Positions 1 through 9,100 of a DNA stretch of 64,000 bases are shown here, in pieces. The stretch is taken from the NCBI GenBank assembly GCA_965213775.1, contig CBDCAC010000004.1:1302001-1366000 (forward strand). The letters run 5' to 3'. The stretch is from Lichenicoccus sp965213775. Lineage in GTDB: Bacteria; Pseudomonadota; Alphaproteobacteria; Acetobacterales; Acetobacteraceae. How positions within the stretch are numbered: position 1 is the stretch's first letter; each line of letters starts with the position of its first letter. The position numbers and the translations under genes were made by a program. The notes under the pieces are model-generated. The model did not search any database. It was not told where the DNA came from and saw nothing but the letters and a program-made list of their open reading frames with translations.

Positions 1-36
1 GCGCAAGGATGCAAACGTCCTGAGGGAGCATATCTG

Positions 37-1161
37 ATGTCGCTGTCATCGTCCGAAGCCGGCCGCATCGAGCAGGATCTCGACCAGACGCGGTCGCGGC
101 TCGATGGTCATCTCTCCGAATTGCAGAGCAGGCTCTCGCCGGGGCAGGTGCTCGACGACCTGATGCGCTACTTCCGCGGCAAGGAGGGTGCTGATTTCGG
201 CCGCAGCCTGCTCGACAGCGTGCGTGCCAACCCGCTGCCGACTGCGGTGTCCGGCATCGGCCTCGCCTGGCTGATGGCCTCGAGCCCTCGCGGCGGCGCC
301 GCCTCGGCTCCGGGCGCTGCCGGCAAGGTGCGCGTCTATCGCGGCACGCCGGATCTCGGGCTGCAGAGCCATGATGCCCCGAACCATGCCGCGTTCGGCA
401 AGCGGGTAAGCGATGCCGAGCAGCGCACGACCCACGAGCCCGGCGAGGCCGAACATGCCTATGCCGACCGGCTCGACGCCGCCCGCGGCCAGGCGATCGG
501 TCTCGCCCGCGGCGATGAGGAGACCGCGACCTCGTACAGCCAGCGCATCCGCGAAGTCCTGGACATGGCCCAGGACACCGCCGGCCGCGGCGCGCATGAT
601 CTGCGGGACGGTGCCCGCAGTGCGGCGAGCGGCCTGAGCAGCGGCGCGCAGGATGCGGTGCACAGCCTCGGCGACGCCGGCCAGCGCGCCGGAAGCAGCG
701 TGATGCAGGGTGGCCAGGCGGCAGGCCAGGCCGTGAGCCAGGCGGGAGGCAACCTAGTCGCGGCGATCTCCGCGAGCCCGGTCCTGCTCGGCGCGCTCGG
801 GCTCGCCGCGGGAGCCCTGCTCGGGGCGCTGCTGCCGCAGTCGGAGCAGGAGGAAGCAGCGCTCGGCGGCGTCGCCACGCAGGCGCGGGACACCGCGCGG
901 ACGTTGGCCCAGCAGGCGGCGGACAAAGGCGGCCACGTCGCCCAGGCGGTGCTCGACACCGGCCGCGACAGTGCCCAGGCGCATGGCCTTACCGACGGCA
1001 AGAGCTCCGGCGAGCTGCTCGATGCGGCGATGAACGGCAGTCTGGCCAAGGATGCCAAGCAGGTCGCCGAGGACGTGCTGCATGCCGGGGACGACGCGGT
1101 GCGCGAGGCAGCGCCCGGCCAGGATCAACGGCCGTCCGCGACGTCCGCGCCGCCCGGATGA
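37..1161 (+). CDS. DUF3618 domain membrane-associated protein
   Basis: The N-terminal 80 residues have the DUF3618 pattern: an acidic RIEQDLDQTRSRLDGHL start, then a short hydrophobic stretch near residue 75 (GIGLAWLMASS). The middle is Ala/Gly/Gln-rich and amphipathic, suggesting a long helical or partly disordered segment. A second hydrophobic stretch lies near residues 243-265 (ASPVLLGALGLAAGALLGALL). DUF3618 proteins are small envelope proteins of unknown function, often beside other stress or envelope genes, which fits the YsnF-like and DUF1003 neighbours. The ATG start has a GAGGGAG ribosome site about 7 bases upstream. At 374 residues it is longer than a minimal DUF3618 protein. Function is not known. 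Confidence 0.75.
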   Translation: MSLSSSEAGRIEQDLDQTRSRLDGHLSELQSRLSPGQVLDDLMRYFRGKEGADFGRSLLDSVRANPLPTAVSGIGLAWLMASSPRGGAASAPGAAGKVRVYRGTPDLGLQSHDAPNHAAFGKRVSDAEQRTTHEPGEAEHAYADRLDAARGQAIGLARGDEETATSYSQRIREVLDMAQDTAGRGAHDLRDGARSAASGLSSGAQDAVHSLGDAGQRAGSSVMQGGQAAGQAVSQAGGNLVAAISASPVLLGALGLAAGALLGALLPQSEQEEAALGGVATQARDTARTLAQQAADKGGHVAQAVLDTGRDSAQAHGLTDGKSSGELLDAAMNGSLAKDAKQVAEDVLHAGDDAVREAAPGQDQRPSATSAPPG

Positions 1162-1279
1162 ACCGCGCATCCGGGTCGACCGACCGGATCGGGGCGCGGG
1201 CCTGACGCCGGGCGCCGCGGTCTTGCCGGCCTGGCACAGAGGCTGAGATGCTGATCCGAAACCTGCCGAGGGAGCGCAG

Positions 1280-1660
1280 ATGACGTCGATCACCGTGGTC
1301 AGCCTGTTCGCCGCCACGTTGTCGATGGTGGGCTTCGTTCCGCAGGCCTGGTCGATCATCAAGTCGCGCAACACCGAGGGCATCTCTCTCAAGACATACC
1401 TGATCACCGTCGCCGCCTTCGTCGCATGGCTGGTCTACGGCTTCATGCTGCATCAGTGGGCGATCATCGCCCAGAACGTCATCTGCCTGTGCCTGTCCTC
1501 GTTCATCCTGACCATGAAGCTGCTGCCGCAGGACAGGAAGGAGGCCGTGGCCGAGGCGTTGGCGCCGGTGGTCGGCGGCCTAGATGACGCGACCGCCTCG
1601 CCTCCCGGCACCCTGCCGCCGGGCCATCTCGAACCGCCCGACGTCGCCGCTCACCGATAG
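1280..1660 (+). CDS. SemiSWEET-type (PQ-loop) small transporter
   Basis: A 126-residue protein with three hydrophobic helices and the PQ-type motif FVPQAWSIIKSRNTEGIS between helices 1 and 2, the hallmark of bacterial SemiSWEETs. These work as homodimers to move small sugars passively across the inner membrane. The C-terminal 35 residues beyond helix 3 are hydrophilic and Pro/Ala-rich, an extension not typical of the family. It lies 12 bases before the YsnF-like gene and may be co-transcribed with it. The family assignment is firm; the substrate is unknown. Confidence 0.85.
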   Translation: MTSITVVSLFAATLSMVGFVPQAWSIIKSRNTEGISLKTYLITVAAFVAWLVYGFMLHQWAIIAQNVICLCLSSFILTMKLLPQDRKEAVAEALAPVVGGLDDATASPPGTLPPGHLEPPDVAAHR

Positions 1661-1672
1661 GCAGGATCCGTC

Positions 1673-2476
1673 ATGACCCAGGAAACCATCGTCGCCGTGT
1701 TCGACACCGCAGCACAGGCCGGTGCTGCCGTCGAGGCGCTGCGGGGCGCCGGCGTCGCCGCCGCCGACATCGAGCGGCATGCCGGCGGCGCTGCTGCCAG
1801 CCGGGTCGCCGCCGCCGCGACAGGCAGTGCTGCGGTCGGCTTCTGGAGCCGCCTGTTCGCCGGCCAGACGACGGCGGAGCAGAACCTGGTCTACGAGCGC
1901 ACCACCCAGGCCGGCGGCGAAGTGCTGACCGTGACGCTGCAGGATGCGGAACGCGATGCCGACCGGGTGATGGACATCCTGGAGCGGCATGACCCGGTCG
2001 ACGTCCATGAGCGGGCGACGCGGGACGCGGCGGCGGTGCCGCCGGTGCCGGGCGGCGCCGTCGGTGCCGCCGCAGCCTCGACATCGACGACGGCGGAGCA
2101 GGTGATACGGCTCGCCGAGGAGGCCCTGACCGTCGGCAAGCGCAGCATCGATCGCGGCACCACGCGCGTGCGACGCTTCGTCACCAGCAGGGCGGTCGAG
2201 GAGAGCGTCGTGCTTCGCGACGAGGTCGTCTCGGTGCAGCGTCGTCCGATCGCCGGGGGTGCCGCGGCCGGACCCGACGCCTTCACCGACCGGGTGATCG
2301 AGATGACGGAGAGCCGCGAGGAGGTGGTCGTCTCCAAGACCGCCCGGGTCGCCGAGGAGGTCGTCGTGCACAAGCAGGTCGAGGAGCACGTCGAGACGGT
2401 GCACGACACCGTGCGTCGCGAGGAGCTCGAGGTCACCAAGCTGCCCCCGGCCTCTCCCGCCACGTCGAGCCGTTGA
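1673..2476 (+). CDS. YsnF/AvaK (DUF2382) stress-response protein
   Basis: A 267-residue protein in two parts. The N-terminus (MTQETIVAVFDTAAQAGAAV) resembles the general-stress 17M/YflT-like ferredoxin-fold domain. The C-terminal 110 residues carry the YsnF/AvaK DUF2382 repeat, dense in Glu, Val and Arg (EESVVLRDEVVSVQRRPI, EMTESREEVVVSK, EEVVVHKQVEEHVETVHD). Family members are induced by heat, drying or radiation in several bacteria, but their biochemistry is unclear. Neighbours DUF3618, aquaporin and DUF1003 make a plausible envelope or osmotic stress group. The ATG follows a short spacer after the SemiSWEET gene. Confidence 0.8.
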   Translation: MTQETIVAVFDTAAQAGAAVEALRGAGVAAADIERHAGGAAASRVAAAATGSAAVGFWSRLFAGQTTAEQNLVYERTTQAGGEVLTVTLQDAERDADRVMDILERHDPVDVHERATRDAAAVPPVPGGAVGAAAASTSTTAEQVIRLAEEALTVGKRSIDRGTTRVRRFVTSRAVEESVVLRDEVVSVQRRPIAGGAAAGPDAFTDRVIEMTESREEVVVSKTARVAEEVVVHKQVEEHVETVHDTVRREELEVTKLPPASPATSSR

Positions 2477-2534
2477 CCCGCATCACGATCGCCGCATCCC
2501 CGGTCGCGGGCGGCCAGACCACGAGGATATCAGC

Positions 2535-3338
2535 ATGAACGTGATCGTGAACGAGCCGGCTCAGGCCGACGGCGGCCCGGGCTCGGCGTCTTCGGAGAGC
2601 GCCAACCTGCTGCTGGCCTGCGTGGCCGAGTTCATCGGCACATTCCTGCTCGTGCTGGTCGGCACGGCGGTCGCGACCGCGGCGGTGCTGGGCAAGGGCA
2701 CCGCGGGACCGGCCTACGACTCGCTCGCCGTCGCCCTCTCTTTCGGCCTGATCCTGATCGCGATCGTCGGCGCGATCGGCCAGATCAGCGGCGCGCATGT
2801 CAACCCGTCGGTCACCTTCGGCCTCGCCGCGGCCGGGAAGTTTCCCTGGAAATACGTCGTGCCGTACTGGATGGCACAGCTGCTCGGCGCCATCCTGGCG
2901 GCGCTGCTGGTCTGGGCGGCGTACGGACACGGCGCCTACGATACCGCGCGTCTCGGCGCCCCTTCCCCGGTCAACGGCGCCACGGCGCTGCAGGTCCTGC
3001 TCGTGGAGGCGCTGATCGCCTTCATCCTGGTGTTCACGGTGCTGTCGACCGCGACCGACCCGCGTGTCCCGCCCGGCGGCACCGCCGTCGCGATCGGCTT
3101 CTCGCTCGCCGCAGGGGTGCTGCTCGGCGGACCGGTGAGCGGTGGCGCCGGCAATCCAGCCAGGGCGCTCGGACCCATGCTGGTCTCCGGCACCTTCCCG
3201 TTATGGCTGTTCTACACGGTGGGACCGCTGATCGGCGCGGCCGTCGCGGCCGTCGCGTTCCGGCTCGTCGACATGGCGCACACACCGAAGCTGCCGGACG
3301 TGTCGCGCAGGCCGGCGAAAGCCCTGAACGACGCCTAG
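2535..3338 (+). CDS. Aquaporin, MIP family channel
   Basis: A 267-residue membrane protein with six hydrophobic helices and the two half-helix signatures of the MIP family. The first is GAHVNPSVTFG, with NPS at residues 90-92 instead of the usual NPA; the second is GAGNPARALGP, with NPA at 207-209. The first 22 residues are a hydrophilic extension before helix 1 (CVAEFIGTFLLVLVGT). MIP channels pass water or small neutral solutes passively through the inner membrane. The substitution of Ala by Ser in the first loop is the main oddity and may alter selectivity. It lies in a group of stress genes on the same strand. Confidence 0.9.
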   Translation: MNVIVNEPAQADGGPGSASSESANLLLACVAEFIGTFLLVLVGTAVATAAVLGKGTAGPAYDSLAVALSFGLILIAIVGAIGQISGAHVNPSVTFGLAAAGKFPWKYVVPYWMAQLLGAILAALLVWAAYGHGAYDTARLGAPSPVNGATALQVLLVEALIAFILVFTVLSTATDPRVPPGGTAVAIGFSLAAGVLLGGPVSGGAGNPARALGPMLVSGTFPLWLFYTVGPLIGAAVAAVAFRLVDMAHTPKLPDVSRRPAKALNDA

Positions 3339-3423
3339 CGTCCGTTTGGGATTGCGGACCTCTGATCCGGGACAATAGCGTCTCCGTAGAAGCCGAGGGC
3401 GGCCGGGAGCCGCGGGGGAAGCC

Positions 3424-3996
3424 ATGGACAGCGAGACGCCGATCCTGCCGACCCATATCGAGGAGACGATCCGTTCGATCGCCCGGCTTCACGCGGAGCA
3501 TCACAGGAACGCGACGGCGCTGCAGAGGATCGTCGACCGGCTCACCGCATTCGTCGGACGTCCGCGCTTCATCGGACTGCTGACGGCAGCCAGCGTGCTC
3601 TGGATCGGCGGCAATCTTCTCGCCGGATCGCTCGGCGCGACACCTCCCGATCCGCCGCCCTTCGCCTGGTTCGACGGCGTGGTGGCGCTGGGGGCGCTCT
3701 ACATAACGATCCTGATCCTGACGACCCAGCGCCGCGAGGATCAGCTCGCGCAGCATCGCGAGCAGCTCACGCTCGAGCTGGCCATCCTCAGCGAGCAGAA
3801 GACCGCGAAGGTCATCGAGCTCCTCGAGGAGATGCGGCGGGACAACCCCGCGCTGCGCGACCGCGTGGACGAGGAAGCCGCTTCCATGGCGCTTCCCGCA
3901 GATCCGCAATCGGTGCTGGAGGCGATCAAGGAGAGCCATGCCGAGGCGGAACTGCTGCAGCAGAGCTCTGACTCCGCCCCCCTGCCATCATTATAA
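3424..3996 (+). CDS. DUF1003 membrane protein
   Basis: A 190-residue protein with two central transmembrane segments (GLLTAASVLWIGGNLLAG and GVVALGALYITILIL), followed by the DUF1003 signature TTQRREDQLAQHREQLTLEL and a charged C-terminal helix region (EQKTAKVIELLEEMRRDNP). DUF1003 proteins are small inner-membrane proteins of unknown role; some members have been linked to Mg/Co or stress responses. The ATG follows GGGGGAAGCC. The stop codon falls inside a perfect AT-rich palindrome at 3991-4004. Confidence 0.8.
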   Translation: MDSETPILPTHIEETIRSIARLHAEHHRNATALQRIVDRLTAFVGRPRFIGLLTAASVLWIGGNLLAGSLGATPPDPPPFAWFDGVVALGALYITILILTTQRREDQLAQHREQLTLELAILSEQKTAKVIELLEEMRRDNPALRDRVDEEAASMALPADPQSVLEAIKESHAEAELLQQSSDSAPLPSL

Positions 3997-4004
3997 CGTT
4001 ATAA
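3991..4004. promoter_or_regulatory. AT-rich perfect palindrome, candidate operator
   Basis: TTATAACGTTATAA is a perfect 14-base palindrome in otherwise GC-rich DNA, overlapping the DUF1003 stop codon and lying 120 bases before the DUF4331 start. The GTTATAAC-like half-sites recall Zur or other Fur-family metal boxes, but the spacing is not canonical. The TATAAC core could also act as a -10 element. Since the downstream genes encode metal transporters, a metal-responsive operator is plausible. This is inference from position and symmetry only. Confidence 0.4.
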
Positions 4005-4123
4005 CAATGTGACTGGCTGTTTGTCTGCATCTGAACCCTCCGCCGACGCGGATTGCATGCAGGCGGCGTCATCCAGGCACCGCGTCGATCATCATGTGCG
4101 AACAACGCACGCGGAGTTCCGAG

Positions 4124-5557
4124 ATGAAGCGCTTCCTCCTCACAGCGACGTCGATCCTGGCGGCGGCCGCCATGCAGGCGCCGGCGCGCGCCTCCAGCCA
4201 TCGGGAGGCGCCGATGATCGCCGGCATGCCGCGCCTCGACGCCAGCGACTTCTTCCTGTTCCGGAGCTACGAGCCCGGCCGGACCAACTACGTGACCATG
4301 ATCGCCGACTACGTGCCGCTCCAGGACCCCGGCGGCGGTCCGAACTTCTACGACATGGAGCATAACGGCTACTACGATATGAACGTCGACTCCGACGGGA
4401 CCGGCAAGCCGACCTACACGTTCCGCTTCCGGGTCTATCCGGTGAACCGCAACATCACCGTGCCGGTCGGCGGCAAGAACGTGCCGATCTCGCTGATCAA
4501 CGCCGGACCGATCACGGCCACCGACGACAGCGCGCAGAACACCGGCGAGGTCTATACCATCTCCCTGGTCACCTACCGCAACGGCGTCGCCTCGGAGACG
4601 CTGCTGAAGGATACCGGCGGACAGACCCTGTTCCAGAAGCCCGCGGACCGGATCGGCGACAAGTCGATCCCGAACTATGCAGCCTACGCGGCCAGCTTCA
4701 CCCACGACATCGTGGTGCCCGGCTGCGGCACCGGGCGCGTGTTCGTCGGCCAGCGCAAGGACCCGTTCGTCGTCAATCTCGGCGAGACCTTCGACCTGGT
4801 GAACTACGTGCACCCGATCGGCGAGCAGTTCAACGCTTCGGCGATGGACGATCTGGCCGGCAAGAACGTGACCTCCATCGTGTGGGAGATCCAGTCGGCC
4901 TGCCTGACCCATGTCGGCGATCCGGTGGTCGGCGCCTGGACCACCTCGGACCTCGGCAGCCGGGACTCGCACGGCAACACCAGCTACCAGCAGGTCTCGC
5001 GCCTGGCCAATCCGCTGGTCAACGAGCTGGTGATCGGGCTCAAGGACAAGGACAAGTTCAACATGTCCCTGCCCGCCAACGATGCGCAGTTCGCCACCTA
5101 CGTCACCAACCCCACGATCCCGGCCCTGATCCAGGCGCTGTATCCGACGCTGAAGGCGCCGACCAAGATCCCCCGCGCCGACCTGGTGGCGGTGTTCCTG
5201 ACCGGGATCGCCGGCCTCAACGCGCCGGCCCATCTCTACCAGGCGTCCGAGGAGATGCGTCTCAACACCAGCACGCCGATCACGCCCTACGGGTCGCAGA
5301 GCCGGCTCGGCGTGATCGGGGGTGACAAGGCGGGCTATCCGAACGGCCGGCGTCCCGGCGACGACGTGGTCGACATCACGCTGCGCGTGGCGATGGGCCG
5401 GCTCTACGCGCTTGGCCTGTATGGCAAGGCATCGGATGCGCCGGCCGGCCTGGTCGACCTGACCGACGGCGCCTATACCGACGACACGCACTACCTGACG
5501 GCGTTCCCCTACGTGATGCCGCCGCTGTCGGATTCGCACCAGCCGGCTCACGAATAG
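4124..5557 (+). CDS. DUF4331 family exported protein
   Basis: The start is placed at the ATG at 4124, which begins a clear signal peptide (MKRFLLTATSILAAAAMQ, then APARASS), rather than the in-frame ATG 30 bases earlier. Mature protein opens with SSHREAPMIAGMPRLDASDF and contains YVPLQDPGGGPNFY, both typical of DUF4331. It then forms a long beta-rich domain; total length about 477 residues. Function is unknown; such genes often stand beside TPR proteins and nickel/cobalt permeases, as here. The product is probably periplasmic or cell-surface. Five genes on the same strand follow with short gaps or overlaps, so it likely heads an operon. Confidence 0.8.
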   Translation: MKRFLLTATSILAAAAMQAPARASSHREAPMIAGMPRLDASDFFLFRSYEPGRTNYVTMIADYVPLQDPGGGPNFYDMEHNGYYDMNVDSDGTGKPTYTFRFRVYPVNRNITVPVGGKNVPISLINAGPITATDDSAQNTGEVYTISLVTYRNGVASETLLKDTGGQTLFQKPADRIGDKSIPNYAAYAASFTHDIVVPGCGTGRVFVGQRKDPFVVNLGETFDLVNYVHPIGEQFNASAMDDLAGKNVTSIVWEIQSACLTHVGDPVVGAWTTSDLGSRDSHGNTSYQQVSRLANPLVNELVIGLKDKDKFNMSLPANDAQFATYVTNPTIPALIQALYPTLKAPTKIPRADLVAVFLTGIAGLNAPAHLYQASEEMRLNTSTPITPYGSQSRLGVIGGDKAGYPNGRRPGDDVVDITLRVAMGRLYALGLYGKASDAPAGLVDLTDGAYTDDTHYLTAFPYVMPPLSDSHQPAHE

Positions 5558-5579
5558 GCGGGAAGCGGATCGTCGGATC

Positions 5580-6830
5580 GTGCCTCGCATCGAAGCAGTC
5601 CGACCTTCGGTGACCACCGGCGCGGGCGCGGGCAGCTTCCCGCGCCGCGCCGCGATCCTGCTGGCGTCACTGCTGCTGGGCGCGCAGCCCGCCCGGGCGG
5701 CGCCCTTCCTTCCCACCTCGGACAGCACGGTGCTGGAGCAGGTGCCCGAGGCGCGCGACGCTGCCGGACAGGCGCTGCGACGGATGAGCGCGCAGCTGGC
5801 AGGGCAGCGGCGCGATATCACGCTTGCCGAGAAGGTCGCGCGTCTCGACATCGCCCAGGCGAGCAGGCTCGGCGATCCGCGCTTCCTCGGCCGCGCCGAG
5901 GCCGCCCTGGCTCCCTGGCCGATCGGACCGCGCACGCCGCCGCCGGTGCTGCTGCTGCGCGCGGTGATCCTGCAGAGCAACCACGACTTCGCCGGCAGCA
6001 TCGCCGCCCTTGAGCGCGTGGTCGCGGCCGAGCCTGGATCGGCGCAGGCATGGCTCACGCTCGCCGCCGTGCATCAGGCGCAAGCCGACTATCCGGCGGC
6101 GCTGCGGGATTGCGGCCAGTTTGCCAGCCGCACGCTGGGCCTGGCGCCCGACACCTGCACCGCCTCGGTGATGTCGCTCACCGGCCATGCGCCGCTCGCG
6201 CTGCGCGCGCTCGGGATCTCGCTGAGCCAGAACGCGGCGGAGGCGAGGGCGCAGCCGAATGTCGCGGTTTGGACGATCACCCTGCAGGCGGAGACCGCGG
6301 AGCGGCTCGAGGATCCGGCGGCCGCGCGATATTACCGCGACGCGCTCGCGGTGGATGCCACCAACCCCTACCTGCTCGGCGCATGGAGCGACTGGCTGCT
6401 GGACCATGACCGGCCGCGCGAGGTGATCGCCCTGCTGTCGGGCTACACGCGGATCGATCCGCTGCTGCTGCGCCTCGCCCTGGCCGAGAAGGCCACCGGC
6501 GACGAGCGGACCCAGGCCCACGTCGCCGACCTCGCCGCCCGCTTCGAGACCAGCCGGCTGCGCGGCGAGACCGTGCATCGTCGCGAGGAGGCGCGCTTCG
6601 CGCTTCACCTGCAGCACCAGCCGGATCGGGCGCTCGATCTGGCGCAGGCCAACTGGAACGTCCAGCGCGAGCCGGCGGATGCGCGGATCCTGCTGGAGGC
6701 GGCGCTCGCCGCGGGACGGCCGGGCGAGGCGGACCCGGTTCGTCGATGGCTGCACGACCACGGCGTCGAGGATGTCCGGCTGACGGCGCTCGCGCGGCAG
6801 CATGGCCGTACCGGCGGCGACAAGTCGTGA
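5580..6830 (+). CDS. Exported TPR-repeat protein of the metal cluster
   Basis: A GTG-initiated 416-residue protein. A hydrophobic segment (AAILLASLLLGAQPARA) near residues 22-38 reads as a signal peptide after a longer-than-usual N-region. The mature part is a run of Ala/Leu-rich helices with TPR spacing, for example around SAQAWLTLAAVHQAQADYPA and LEDPAAARYYRDALAVDATN. TPR proteins are scaffolds for protein-protein contacts. It sits 22 bases after the DUF4331 gene and 67 before the NiCoT gene, so a periplasmic partner of DUF4331 or the transporters is a fair guess. The partner cannot be named from sequence. Confidence 0.65.
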   Translation: MPRIEAVRPSVTTGAGAGSFPRRAAILLASLLLGAQPARAAPFLPTSDSTVLEQVPEARDAAGQALRRMSAQLAGQRRDITLAEKVARLDIAQASRLGDPRFLGRAEAALAPWPIGPRTPPPVLLLRAVILQSNHDFAGSIAALERVVAAEPGSAQAWLTLAAVHQAQADYPAALRDCGQFASRTLGLAPDTCTASVMSLTGHAPLALRALGISLSQNAAEARAQPNVAVWTITLQAETAERLEDPAAARYYRDALAVDATNPYLLGAWSDWLLDHDRPREVIALLSGYTRIDPLLLRLALAEKATGDERTQAHVADLAARFETSRLRGETVHRREEARFALHLQHQPDRALDLAQANWNVQREPADARILLEAALAAGRPGEADPVRRWLHDHGVEDVRLTALARQHGRTGGDKS

Positions 6831-6897
6831 TCCGAGGGATCTCGCGGCCGGTCGCGCGTCTTGTAAGCTGTCCAGCCGATAGACGGAGCGCCGAGCG

Positions 6898-7953
6898 ATG
6901 CTGACGATCCTGCGACGCGCGATGGATGATCGATCCGCCGACATACGCGGCAAGGTCGTCGCCATCTATGCGTTGCTGCTCGCGGCCAACATCGCGGCCT
7001 GGATCTGGGCGTTGCTCGCCTTCCGGCACTACCCGATCCTGCTCGGCACCGCGTTCCTGGCCTACAGCTTCGGTTTGCGCCACGCGGTCGATGCCGACCA
7101 TATCGCCGCCATCGACAACGTCACCCGCAAGCTGATGCAGGAGGGCAAGCGCCCGGTGGCCGTGGGCTTCTTCTTCTCGCTGGGTCACTCCACCATCGTC
7201 GTGGCGGCATCGGTGGCGATCGCCGTGACCGCCACCGAGTTCAAGGCGCAGTTCGACGCCTTCAAGGCCCTCGGCGGCGTGCTGGGCACGATCGTCTCGG
7301 CCGGCTTCCTGTTCGCGATCGCGCTGATGAACATACTGGTGCTGCGCAACGTCTGGCGCACGTTCCAGCGGGTCAAGCGCGGCGGCCGCTACGTCGAGGA
7401 GGACATGGACCATCTGCTGGCCGGCGGCGGCATCGTCTCGCGGCTGTTTCGCCCGCTGTTCGGGATGATCGGCCGCTCGTGGCACATGTATCCGCTCGGC
7501 CTGCTGTTCGGTCTCGGCTTCGACACCGCAACCGAGGTCGGACTGCTCGGCATCTCGGCGGCACAGGCGACCAGCGGATTGTCGATCTGGTCGATCCTGG
7601 TGTTCCCGACGCTGTTCACCGTCGGCATGTCCCTGATCGACACCACCGACGGCATCCTGATGCTCGGCACCTATGGCTGGGCGTTCCTCAAGCCGATGCG
7701 CAAGATCTACTACAACATGACCATCACCGCGGTCTCGATCGTGGTGGCGCTGCTGGTCGGCGGCATCGAGACGCTCGGCCTGATCGGCGATCAGCTTGAA
7801 TTGAAGGGCACGTTCTGGAACTCGATCGGCGCGCTGAATGATCATTTCGGCAGCATCGGCTTCGTCATCATCGGCGTGTTCGTCGCGAGCTGGATCCTGT
7901 CGATCGTGATCTACCGGGTGAAGGGATACGACCAGATCGGCGTCGATGCCTGA
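6898..7953 (+). CDS. NiCoT family nickel/cobalt permease (HoxN/NixA-like)
   Basis: A 351-residue inner-membrane protein with about eight hydrophobic helices. The NiCoT signatures are intact: RHAVDADHIAAIDN with the HAVDADHI core at residues 62-69, FFFSLGHSTIVV, LGFDTATEVGLLG and GMSLIDTTDG. These residues line the metal path in characterised members. The protein imports Ni(II) and/or Co(II) with high affinity at low capacity. It overlaps the HupE gene by 8 bases, which implies translational coupling. No urease, hydrogenase or cobalamin gene is in the window, so the metal's use is unknown. Confidence 0.9.
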   Translation: MLTILRRAMDDRSADIRGKVVAIYALLLAANIAAWIWALLAFRHYPILLGTAFLAYSFGLRHAVDADHIAAIDNVTRKLMQEGKRPVAVGFFFSLGHSTIVVAASVAIAVTATEFKAQFDAFKALGGVLGTIVSAGFLFAIALMNILVLRNVWRTFQRVKRGGRYVEEDMDHLLAGGGIVSRLFRPLFGMIGRSWHMYPLGLLFGLGFDTATEVGLLGISAAQATSGLSIWSILVFPTLFTVGMSLIDTTDGILMLGTYGWAFLKPMRKIYYNMTITAVSIVVALLVGGIETLGLIGDQLELKGTFWNSIGALNDHFGSIGFVIIGVFVASWILSIVIYRVKGYDQIGVDA

Positions 7954-9085
7954 CGTCGGCGCGCGATGGCTGTCGCGGCTGCGGATCCAGATCTGCGCCA
8001 TCTCGCTCGTGCTGCTGTCGAGCAGCGCCTGGGCCCATAGCAGCAGCACGAGCTATCTCAGCATCGCCACCGCCGGCGCCGACCTGGAGGTGCAGTGGGA
8101 GATCGCGCTGCGCGACCTCGACTACGCGATCGGGCTGGACCCCACCGGCACGATCACCTGGGGCGACCTGCGCGCCCGCACCGCGGCGATCAAATCCTAC
8201 GCCCTGCCGCGGCTGACGCTCTCGTCCGGCGGCACGGCATGCCCGCCCGGGCCGGTCAGTCTGCTCGCCGACGAGCGCGGCGGCACCGGCTACGCCGTGC
8301 TCCGCTTCACGGCGCATTGCATGGCCGCCGTGCATCGGGTGAACATCGGCTACGGGCTGATGTTCGACCTCGACCCCGAGCACCGCGCGCTGCTTGACTT
8401 CATCTCCGGCGGTTCGTTCCGCATCGCCGTGCTGTCGCCGGCCGCGCCGCGACTGACGATGGACGCCGGCGGCCGCCTGCGGCAGACCTTCGTCGAGTTC
8501 TTCAGGGTCGGCATCGACCATATCCTGTCGGGACCCGACCACCTGCTGTTCATCGCCATCCTGCTGTTTCCGGCGATGTTCCGCCGCTCCGCCGGGCGTG
8601 TCTGGTCGCCGGTCGAACGCTTTCTCCCGGCCTTCGTCGAGACCACCAAGATCCTCAGCGCCTTCACGGTGGCGCACGCCATCACCGTCACCGCGGCGAC
8701 CCTGGGCTGGGTCTCCATCCCGTCGCGCGTCATCGAGGGGGCGATCGCGCTGACCATCGTCGCCACCGCGCTCGACAACATCGTGCCGGTGCTGCCCGAT
8801 CGTCGCTGGATGCTGGCGTTCGGCTTCGGGTTGATACACGGCATGGGCTTCGCGACCGCGCTCGGACCGCTCTCCTTGCCGGCCTGGCCGCTCGCGGTGG
8901 CGCTGTTCTCGTTCAATCTGGGGGTCGAGGCGGCGCAACTGCTCGCCGCGGCGATCGTGCTGCCGATCGGCTTCGCGCTGCGCCACGTGCGCCTCTACTC
9001 CGGCAGGTTCCTGCCGGGCGCCTCGGGACTGGCGGGCCTGCTGGCGATCGCCTGGTTCGCGCAGCGCACGTTGCGACTGTTCTGA
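7946..9085 (+). CDS. HupE/UreJ family metal permease
   Basis: A 379-residue protein with a signal-like start (AISLVLLSSSAWA, then HSSSTSYL), an extracytoplasmic domain of about 150 residues, and a C-terminal membrane domain. That domain carries the HupE/UreJ_2 motif GIDHILSGPDHLLFIAILLF (first His near residue 192) and the later FGLIHGMGFATAL. Family members are proposed nickel or cobalt permeases. The long N-terminal periplasmic domain distinguishes this type from short HupE proteins. It overlaps the NiCoT gene upstream and is followed after 15 bases by a small periplasmic-domain gene. Confidence 0.85.
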   Translation: MPDVGARWLSRLRIQICAISLVLLSSSAWAHSSSTSYLSIATAGADLEVQWEIALRDLDYAIGLDPTGTITWGDLRARTAAIKSYALPRLTLSSGGTACPPGPVSLLADERGGTGYAVLRFTAHCMAAVHRVNIGYGLMFDLDPEHRALLDFISGGSFRIAVLSPAAPRLTMDAGGRLRQTFVEFFRVGIDHILSGPDHLLFIAILLFPAMFRRSAGRVWSPVERFLPAFVETTKILSAFTVAHAITVTAATLGWVSIPSRVIEGAIALTIVATALDNIVPVLPDRRWMLAFGFGLIHGMGFATALGPLSLPAWPLAVALFSFNLGVEAAQLLAAAIVLPIGFALRHVRLYSGRFLPGASGLAGLLAIAWFAQRTLRLF

Positions 9086-9100
9086 GCAAGGCTGCCGACG

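Noticed and set aside
3926..6058. 710-residue open frame on the minus strand
   Set aside because: It is a shadow of the DUF4331 and TPR genes, Arg/His-rich with no domain pattern, and conflicts with a clear signal peptide and family motifs on the plus strand.
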